A stretch of DNA of 12,544 nt from CAYJAD01 sp964370835. Lineage in GTDB: Bacteria > Desulfobacterota > Desulfovibrionia > Desulfovibrionales > Desulfovibrionaceae. How positions within the stretch are numbered: position 1 is the stretch's first letter; each line of letters starts with the position of its first letter. The stretch is taken from NCBI GenBank assembly GCA_964370835.1, contig CAYJLO010000084.1:1-12544 (forward strand). The letters are read 5' to 3'. The notes beneath the pieces are model-generated. The model was not told the DNA's origin. It saw only the letters and a list, made by a program, of their open reading frames with translations, and ran no database searches. Below, in pieces: positions 7,423-12,544 of the stretch. The translations under genes were made by a program, and so were the position numbers.

Positions 7423-7451
7423 TTGACACTTCATTTTTCGAAGTGTACATT
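7423..7451 (+). promoter_or_regulatory. Sigma-70 promoter of the rimP-nusA-ylxR-infB operon
   Basis: TTGACA (7423-7428), a perfect -35 box, is followed after exactly 17 bases by TACATT (7446-7451), a -10 box matching 4 of 6 positions. Transcription should start near 7458, about 133 bases before the rimP ATG. It lies 85 bases after the histidine kinase stop codon; I found no convincing terminator in between, so some readthrough from the kinase is possible. Confidence 0.75.
7426..7446. promoter_or_regulatory. Inverted repeat in the promoter spacer, candidate operator
   Basis: ACACTTC (7426-7432) and GAAGTGT (7440-7446) are perfect 7-bp inverted repeats separated by 7 bases. They fill the spacer between the -35 and -10 boxes and overlap the last three bases of the -35 box and the first base of the -10 box. 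A dimeric protein bound here would block polymerase. The binder is unknown. Confidence 0.4.
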
Positions 7452-7457
7452 TCGCTA

Positions 7458-7576
7458 GCTTTACGAGAGAGTAGCTTACCTATCGCATCTTATTTTCCGC
7501 CTCATGCTACTTTCTCCATCCTGATGCAGAACAAAATGTTCACAACGGGGTGGCCTTAACGGGCCCCCTTTTTTTT
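7458..7576 (+). ncRNA. Structured leader RNA of the rimP operon, candidate attenuator
   Basis: From the predicted start near 7458 the transcript can form an 11-bp stem, GAGAGAGTAGC (7465-7475) with GCTACTTTCTC (7506-7516), with one G-U pair and enclosing 30 bases. A small hairpin follows (GAACA 7529-7533, TGTTC 7537-7541) and then a terminator (7547-7576). A leader of about 119 bases ending in a terminator directly before the first gene fits transcription attenuation or a short released RNA. I saw no obvious alternative antiterminator pairing with the terminator arm. Premature terminators before rimP have been described in Gammaproteobacteria; relation to those is not shown. Confidence 0.5.
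7547..7576 (+). terminator. Intrinsic terminator just upstream of rimP
   Basis: GGG (7548-7550) and GGCC (7552-7555) pair with GGCC (7562-7565) and CCC (7566-7568), with one bulged T, making a 7-bp GC-only stem. Eight T follow (7569-7576). It ends 14 bases before the rimP ATG, downstream of the promoter, so it should end part of the operon transcripts early unless antitermination occurs. Confidence 0.75.
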
Positions 7577-7590
7577 ATGCTTGAGAGAAT

Positions 7591-8187
7591 ATGGCAAAAC
7601 CAGAACTACTAGAAATATTACACAATATTGCACAACCCATCGTGACCTCTAAAGGACTCGAAATATGGGGTATAGACTTGCTCCAAGGAGCACGTCCTTT
7701 GGTGCGTGTGTATGTTGATACCCCTTACGCAGCTCAAGAAGCTACGGGCAACACTGCCGACAACGCACAAGACATGAAAAGCATTTCCGCCACCATTGAT
7801 CAGTGTGCGGAAATTTCGCGCATCATGGGCCTTACCATGGAAGTGGAAGATATTTTTTCTTCTGCCTATATACTGGAAGTCTCCACTCCAGGCTTTTCGC
7901 GCATGTTTTTCCACTTGGAGCAATTACGCGGCTTTGTGGGCGATCATTTGGAAATTACCCTCAACGATTTTTTGCAAAATGCGCCTGATGCCTTGCACGG
8001 ACGCAAAAAAATCAAAGGGATTTTGCGCGCTGTGGATCTTGAAAAAGAAAGCTTTGACATAAGCTATACCCACGGGCAGGAAGAAATTCGCTTAACCCTT
8101 GCTTGGGACCTTGTGCGTAAAGCTGTACGCGAGCATATTTTTGTTATGCCGGAAAAACCAGGCAAAAAACGTAAAAACGAAAAATAG
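7591..8187 (+). CDS. rimP: Ribosome maturation factor RimP
   Basis: RimP binds the free 30S subunit and helps its late assembly. The 198-residue product has the two-domain RimP plan: an alpha/beta N-terminal domain with IWGIDLLQGARPLVRVYVD and the motif ILEVSTPGFSR (about 94-104, the family's LEVSSPGxxR), then an SH3-like C-terminal domain with GRKKIKGIL and a Lys-rich end. The stretch at about 46-66, between YVDTP and ATIDQC, is longer than in most RimP proteins I know and is Ala/Asn/Asp-rich; it appears to be a loop insertion. The ATG at 7591 has only a weak GAGAG ribosome binding site 4 bases upstream. It is the first gene of the nusA-infB operon, as in many bacteria, and nusA follows after 44 bases. 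Confidence 0.93.
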   Translation: MAKPELLEILHNIAQPIVTSKGLEIWGIDLLQGARPLVRVYVDTPYAAQEATGNTADNAQDMKSISATIDQCAEISRIMGLTMEVEDIFSSAYILEVSTPGFSRMFFHLEQLRGFVGDHLEITLNDFLQNAPDALHGRKKIKGILRAVDLEKESFDISYTHGQEEIRLTLAWDLVRKAVREHIFVMPEKPGKKRKNEK

Positions 8188-8231
8188 TCATTGTAGATTG
8201 ACCCTATTTTGGGGAATACATCGGAGGCATC

Positions 8232-9527
8232 ATGAATCCTATTGAACTTAAAAAAGCCATAGATCAAATCAGCAAAGACAAAGGCCTAGAGCGCGACATG
8301 CTGATTGAAACCCTGCAAGATGCAGTAAAAGCATCCATGATTCGCCGCTTTGGTGAAGATGCTATCATTGAAGTAAGCTACAATGACGAAACCGGCGATA
8401 TAGAAGTTTACCAATTTAAAATCGTAGTTGCCGATGGCGACCTTGCCAATGAAGATTCTGAAATAGAATTGGAAGAAGCCCGCGAACACGATCCTTCAGT
8501 GCAATTGGATGACGAAGTAGGCTTTCGCATTAAAATGCAAGACCTTGGCCGCATCGCTGCCCAGTCTGCCAAACAAGTTATCATCCAGCGCATGCGTGAT
8601 GCCGAGCAAGGCATCATTTATGATGAATACATCACCCGTCTTGGCGAAATCGTTTCCGGCATAGTGCAACGTCGCGATAAGGGTGGCTGGATCATCAACC
8701 TTGGTCGTACTGAAGCCATGTTGCCCCGCGATGAACAAATTCCTCGCGAGCATTTCAAACGTGGTGACCGCGTGCAAGCCATTATCAGTGATGTGCGCCG
8801 TGAAGGCCGTGGCCCACAAGTTATCATTTCCCGTGCGCACCGTGATTATATGTCTGCTCTCTTCCGCCGCGAAGTACCAGAAGTGGACGATAACACCGTG
8901 CAAATCATGGGTGTTTCCCGTGATCCCGGTTCCCGCGCCAAAGTGGCTGTGCTCTCTCGTGAGCGCGATGTGGACGCCGTGGGCGCTTGCGTAGGCGTGC
9001 GTGGGTCACGTATTCAAAATATTGTGCAAGAATTGCGTGGCGAGCGCATCGATATTGTTATCTGGAGCGCCGACATTGCCACCTATGCACGTAATGCCTT
9101 GGCTCCTGCCTTGGTTTCCCGCATCGTGGTGGACGACGAAAGCAACTTGTTGGAAGTTATCGTTCCCGATGACCAGCTCACCAACGCCATTGGTCGTAAA
9201 GGTCAAAACGTAAAACTAGCCGCCAAATTACTCGGCTGGAAGATCGATATTTTCACCGAAACTCGTTACAACGAAGCCAATGCCATTGGTCATGGCCTCG
9301 AACAACTGGCTTCTGTGGCAGAAGTTTCCATGGACGCCCTTGTGGCCGCCGGATTCTCGAACATTGAAGTTTTACGCAGCGCCAGCGATGAAGAATTAAC
9401 TGAAAAGCTGTCCTTAAGCGCTTCTCGCATTGGGGATTTACGCTCAGCCATTGCCTTCTTAGCACCAGCTAAAGAAAACGATGCAGAAGCAAAATCCACA
9501 ACTGAGGCAGAAGAGGCGGCAGAATAA
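8232..9527 (+). CDS. nusA: Transcription termination/antitermination factor NusA
   Basis: NusA binds RNA polymerase and nascent RNA, affecting pausing, termination and antitermination. The 431-residue protein has the family order: N-terminal polymerase-binding domain (1-130), S1 domain (about 138-202, GEIVSGIVQRRDKGGWIINLG), KH1 (about 230-300, with the VGVRGSRI loop near 253-260) and KH2 (about 305-370, NAIGRKGQNVKLA near 318-330). A helix-hairpin-helix C-terminal segment (about 350-410) ends in an acidic Ala/Glu tail. Length and the single C-terminal repeat fit non-enterobacterial NusA. ATG 8232 has GGAGG with a 4-base spacer. It lies between rimP and ylxR; ylxR begins on the base right after its stop codon, implying translational coupling. 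NusA could itself act on the terminator in the operon leader, which is inference. Confidence 0.98.
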   Translation: MNPIELKKAIDQISKDKGLERDMLIETLQDAVKASMIRRFGEDAIIEVSYNDETGDIEVYQFKIVVADGDLANEDSEIELEEAREHDPSVQLDDEVGFRIKMQDLGRIAAQSAKQVIIQRMRDAEQGIIYDEYITRLGEIVSGIVQRRDKGGWIINLGRTEAMLPRDEQIPREHFKRGDRVQAIISDVRREGRGPQVIISRAHRDYMSALFRREVPEVDDNTVQIMGVSRDPGSRAKVAVLSRERDVDAVGACVGVRGSRIQNIVQELRGERIDIVIWSADIATYARNALAPALVSRIVVDDESNLLEVIVPDDQLTNAIGRKGQNVKLAAKLLGWKIDIFTETRYNEANAIGHGLEQLASVAEVSMDALVAAGFSNIEVLRSASDEELTEKLSLSASRIGDLRSAIAFLAPAKENDAEAKSTTEAEEAAE

Positions 9528-9755
9528 ATGCCGCACCAGCCCATACGCATGTGTGTCGTATGTAGGCAAAGGTTTGCCAAGGTGGAATTGATGCGCCATG
9601 TCATCTCCACCGAAAACACATGGTTATTAGATACAGGCGCCATACTACCCGGACGGGGGTACTATGTGTGCAAAAACGAAACCTGTAAGGAAAAGTTTTT
9701 TCACTACAAAACGGGAATGAAAAGGCGCAAAGGGGTAAAAAGTGACAAAGGATAA
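9528..9755 (+). CDS. ylxR: YlxR family RNA-binding protein (DUF448)
   Basis: This small basic protein of 75 residues has the YlxR signatures RMCVVCRQ near the start and GRGYYVC in the middle. Four cysteines at 9, 12, 48 and 53 are arranged as two CxxC/CxxxxC pairs that could bind a metal. Family members are RNA-binding; the Bacillus subtilis protein has been reported to bind RNase P RNA and modulate that enzyme. The C-terminus is Lys/Arg-rich, consistent with RNA binding. The start codon abuts the nusA stop with no gap, and infB starts at or just before its stop codon. The position between nusA and infB is the classic one for ylxR, which adds support. Confidence 0.93.
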   Translation: MPHQPIRMCVVCRQRFAKVELMRHVISTENTWLLDTGAILPGRGYYVCKNETCKEKFFHYKTGMKRRKGVKSDKG

Positions 9756-9756
9756 A

Positions 9757-12544
9757 ATGACAGTAAAAGACTTAGCCACCGAGCTGAATATTTTGCCAAA
9801 AGAATTGCAACAAAAGTTGCAAACACTTGGTATTGAAACCAAAAACGCATCAAGCCCCATTGCCATGGATCAAGTTGAACGCGTTCGTGGTCACTTTAGT
9901 GAGCAAAAAAAGAGCTCTGTAATTGTGCGTCGTCGTAAAAGCAATGAGGCCGAAACTGCCCCCGAAGCTAAAAGCACTGCTAAACCTGCCAAGGAGCCCA
10001 AGGCTACCCCAACAGACAGCACTGAAGCGGCCCCTCAAGTGACAGAAAAAGAAGCCCCTGTCGCCAAAGCCCCCAAGGCCGAAACTTCCGCTAAAATTGT
10101 GAGCCCTGCCAAGGTTGATGAACCTAAAGAAGCACGCATCATTAGCGCCCCAGCTCAAGAACAAGCCGCTGCTCCTGCTGAAAAACCCGAAGCTGTACAA
10201 GCTCAAGAGGTTGCGCCCGTTACTCCTAAAGAGCCTACCCCCAAGGCATCTGAAGAAAGTGCTGCGCCGGCACAAGCTCCTAGCACAGCCACAGAAGCCG
10301 TAGCTAAAGTTCCTTCTGAAGCTCCCAAAGCCGCCCCCAAGGCTCAAGATAAACCAGCGCAAGAAAGAAATAGTGACGCCGCTGGCGATAGAAAGAAAAA
10401 AGATCGCGCGCCTAAAAAACGCCCTGAGCCAGAACAAGTACACACCCCTGTACGTATTATTTCTCGCCCCTCCCCCGAAGCCGAAGAAAAGCGTAAAGCA
10501 GAAGCTAGTGCTCGCCAAGAGCAAGGAGCTCGCCCTCATCACCACCGTCCTGGCGGACATGCCGGTCATGGTGATAGAAACGCTCGTCCTGGCGGCGGTC
10601 AAGGCGATAGAGGCAACTTCCGTCCTCGTCCGGGCCAAGGTGCTCCTGGCGGTGATAAAGATGCTCCACGTACACCACGTCCTCCCCGTCCTGCTGGTGC
10701 TCACCCCGGTGGCCCACGTCCTGACGGCGGCATGAATTTTGGTGCCCCTGCTGGTGGCAATGAACAAAGCAAGAAAAAACGCAACAAGGGCCGCCGCACG
10801 GTGGACTTCCCCGCAGGGGGCAATGGCGATTTCAGCCGCTTTGGTCAAGATGATGAAAACGCAAAGCGCATGGGTAGCCGCCATAAGTCGCGTCGTAAGG
10901 GTAAGGATATGCGTCAAGTATCTTCCACCACCCAGCCACTCAAGGCCGCCAAGCGTAAAATCCGCGTGACAGAAGCCATTCGTGTGGCCGATATGGCGCA
11001 CCAAATGGGCTTAAAGTCCAACGAAATCATTAAAGTGCTTTTTGGCCTTGGGATCATGGCTACCATTAACCAATCCCTTGACCTTGACACCGCTGCTCTT
11101 GTGGCCGCTGAATTTGATTACGAAGTGGAAAAAGTGGGCTTCTCTGAGGACGATTACCTCATCCCCACCGAAAGCGATAAGCCTGAAAGCTTAATGCCAC
11201 GTCCTCCTGTGGTTACCATCATGGGCCACGTTGACCATGGTAAAACATCTCTTTTGGACGCCATTCGCGAATCCAATGTTACCAGTGGCGAAGCTGGTGG
11301 TATTACCCAGCATATTGGTGCCTACCAAGTGAGCACCAAGCGCGGTGACATTGTATTCCTTGATACCCCCGGTCACGAAGCCTTTACGGAAATGCGTGCT
11401 CGTGGTGCTCAGGTAACTGACATTGTTATCCTTGTGGTGGCCGCCGATGACGGCGTCATGGAACAAACCCGTGAAGCCATTAACCACTCCAAAGCTGCCG
11501 GCGTACCCATCATGGTTGCCGTGAACAAAATGGATAAAGAAGGTGCTGATCCTGACCGTGTTTTACGTGAATTGGCCGAACTTGGCTTACAAGCAGAATC
11601 TTGGGGCGGTGACACTGTCACAGCCATGGTTTCTGCCAAGAGCCGCCAAGGTCTTGACGAGTTGCTCGAGTTGGTAGCCCTTCAAGCTGAAATATTAGAA
11701 CTCAAAGCCAATCCCGATAAGCCTGCCCGTGCCCGCATCGTGGAAGCAAAGCTTGATAAAGGCCGTGGCCCTGTGGCAACTGTCCTCATTCAAGAAGGTA
11801 CTTTGCGCCAAGGCGACACCTTTGTGTGTGGTGTATTCTCCGGTCGTGTGCGTGCTTTGTTCAATGACCAAGGTAAAAAGGTTAAAGAAGCCGGCCCCTC
11901 CATGCCTGTGGAAGTACAAGGCTTTGACGGCGTAGCCATGAGCGGTGAAGAATTTGTTTGCGTGGCTGATGAAAAGTTAGCTCGCCGCATTGCCGAATCA
12001 CGCGCCATGAAGCAACGTGAACGTGCACTGGCTAAAGAATCCAAGGTTACCCTAGAAACCTTCCTCTCTCGTCGTGCTTCTGACCAAGAAGCACTCACCT
12101 TAAACCTTGTGCTTAAGGCCGACGTACAGGGCTCTTTGGAAGCCATCACAGAAAATCTGCATAAGCTTAGCACCGAGAAAGTGCGTATCAATGTGGTTCA
12201 CGGCGGTGCCGGTGCCATTTCTGAATCGGACATCTTGCTGGCTTCTGCTTCTCAGGCCATCATCATCGGCTTTAACATTCGTCCCACGGCAAAAATCAAA
12301 GACGTGGCCGAACATGAAAATGTGGATATTCGTTACTACGACATCATCTACAAGTTATCCGATGACATTAAGAGCGCCATGCAAGGTATGCTGGCCCCCG
12401 TACAACGCGAGCAATATCTCGGTCAAGCTGAAGTACGTGAAGCCATCAGCGTGCCCAAGGTGGGCGTCATCGCCGGCTGTTACGTATCCGACGGTAAAAT
12501 GGCCCGTAATGCCCCTGTGCGCCTCTTACGCAACGGCGTAGTTA
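9757..12544 (+). CDS. infB: Translation initiation factor IF-2 (3' end beyond window)
   Basis: IF-2 is the GTPase that places initiator tRNA on the 30S subunit and promotes subunit joining. 929 codons are visible. Domains: a first IF2_N helix bundle (1-50, MTVKDLATELNILPKEL), a long low-complexity linker (about 60-395), a second IF2_N (about 400-460), the G domain with GHVDHGKT (490-497), GGITQHIG (514-521), DTPGH (536-540), NKMD (590-593) and SAK (626-628), domain II (about 660-780), domain III (from about 780, LVLKADVQGSLEA) and the beginning of domain IV. Perhaps 50 residues are missing at the right edge. Start: ATG 9757 lies one base after the ylxR stop with AAAGGA upstream. An in-frame GTG at 9742, with AGGGG upstream, would add MTKDK and overlap ylxR by 14 bases; both are plausible. 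The linker's first part is Ala/Pro/Lys/Glu-rich; its second (about 258-330) is Gly/Arg/Pro/His-rich. Confidence 0.97.
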   Translation, partial: MTVKDLATELNILPKELQQKLQTLGIETKNASSPIAMDQVERVRGHFSEQKKSSVIVRRRKSNEAETAPEAKSTAKPAKEPKATPTDSTEAAPQVTEKEAPVAKAPKAETSAKIVSPAKVDEPKEARIISAPAQEQAAAPAEKPEAVQAQEVAPVTPKEPTPKASEESAAPAQAPSTATEAVAKVPSEAPKAAPKAQDKPAQERNSDAAGDRKKKDRAPKKRPEPEQVHTPVRIISRPSPEAEEKRKAEASARQEQGARPHHHRPGGHAGHGDRNARPGGGQGDRGNFRPRPGQGAPGGDKDAPRTPRPPRPAGAHPGGPRPDGGMNFGAPAGGNEQSKKKRNKGRRTVDFPAGGNGDFSRFGQDDENAKRMGSRHKSRRKGKDMRQVSSTTQPLKAAKRKIRVTEAIRVADMAHQMGLKSNEIIKVLFGLGIMATINQSLDLDTAALVAAEFDYEVEKVGFSEDDYLIPTESDKPESLMPRPPVVTIMGHVDHGKTSLLDAIRESNVTSGEAGGITQHIGAYQVSTKRGDIVFLDTPGHEAFTEMRARGAQVTDIVILVVAADDGVMEQTREAINHSKAAGVPIMVAVNKMDKEGADPDRVLRELAELGLQAESWGGDTVTAMVSAKSRQGLDELLELVALQAEILELKANPDKPARARIVEAKLDKGRGPVATVLIQEGTLRQGDTFVCGVFSGRVRALFNDQGKKVKEAGPSMPVEVQGFDGVAMSGEEFVCVADEKLARRIAESRAMKQRERALAKESKVTLETFLSRRASDQEALTLNLVLKADVQGSLEAITENLHKLSTEKVRINVVHGGAGAISESDILLASASQAIIIGFNIRPTAKIKDVAEHENVDIRYYDIIYKLSDDIKSAMQGMLAPVQREQYLGQAEVREAISVPKVGVIAGCYVSDGKMARNAPVRLLRNGVV

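Noticed and set aside
9850..11004. A 384-codon open frame on the minus strand opposite infB
   Set aside because: It is a shadow of the low-complexity IF-2 linker, whose codon pattern avoids stops on the other strand. The product is compositionally odd (Ser/Phe/Gly/Arg-rich), has no recognisable domain, and IF-2 on the plus strand is unmistakable.
1..12544. Defence system, CRISPR array, transposon or prophage
   Set aside because: No regularly spaced repeats, transposase, integrase, terminal repeats, tRNA-linked att site or toxin-antitoxin pair could be seen; every long reading frame has a housekeeping, signalling or surface-protein explanation.

Overview
The window is a stretch of ordinary bacterial chromosome made mainly of translation and secretion housekeeping genes, with a small accessory insert of one surface protein and one signalling kinase in the middle. 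The gene set (rpsB, secA with a C-terminal zinc motif, then rimP-nusA-ylxR-infB), the moderate base composition, strong GGAGG ribosome binding sites, a consensus sigma-54 promoter and the very long charged/Gly-Arg-rich linker of IF-2 suggest a Gram-negative bacterium. My best guess is the Desulfovibrio-like branch of Desulfobacterota. That is inference from gene style; there is no rRNA or other decisive marker here.

Layout: (1) 1-475, minus strand: the N-terminal two thirds of ribosomal protein S2 (rpsB), running off the left edge. (2) 476-855: divergent control region with two hairpin-forming repeats on the rpsB side and a weak candidate promoter for secA. (3) 856-3372: complete secA, closed by an 18-bp perfect-stem intrinsic terminator. 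(4) 3443-3805: AT-rich non-coding region ending in a consensus sigma-54 promoter (3751-3766), with two dyads 97 and 134 bp upstream of the predicted start that look like activator sites. (5) 3806-4621: a secreted PEP-CTERM protein with its own terminator. (6) 4833-7337: a soluble hybrid histidine kinase with two PAS-like domains, HisKA/HATPase and two intact receiver domains. (7) 7338-7590: a sigma-70 promoter with an inverted repeat in its spacer, then a structured leader ending in an intrinsic terminator just before rimP. (8) 7591-12544: rimP, nusA, ylxR and infB (infB incomplete at the right edge), all on the plus strand and tightly packed.

How the parts fit: rimP (30S maturation), nusA (transcription elongation/termination), ylxR (RNA-binding protein) and infB (initiation factor 2) form the classic transcription-translation operon, apparently controlled by premature termination in its leader. 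SecA would drive export of the PEP-CTERM protein through its signal peptide. The exosortase expected to process that protein and the sigma-54 activator expected to switch it on are not in the window. The neighbouring hybrid kinase is a possible but unproven regulatory partner.

I see no CRISPR array, transposon, phage gene, tRNA or rRNA. The most interesting material is regulatory: the sigma-54 control of the PEP-CTERM gene and the attenuator-like rimP leader. I do not see evidence for a wholly new multigene system.
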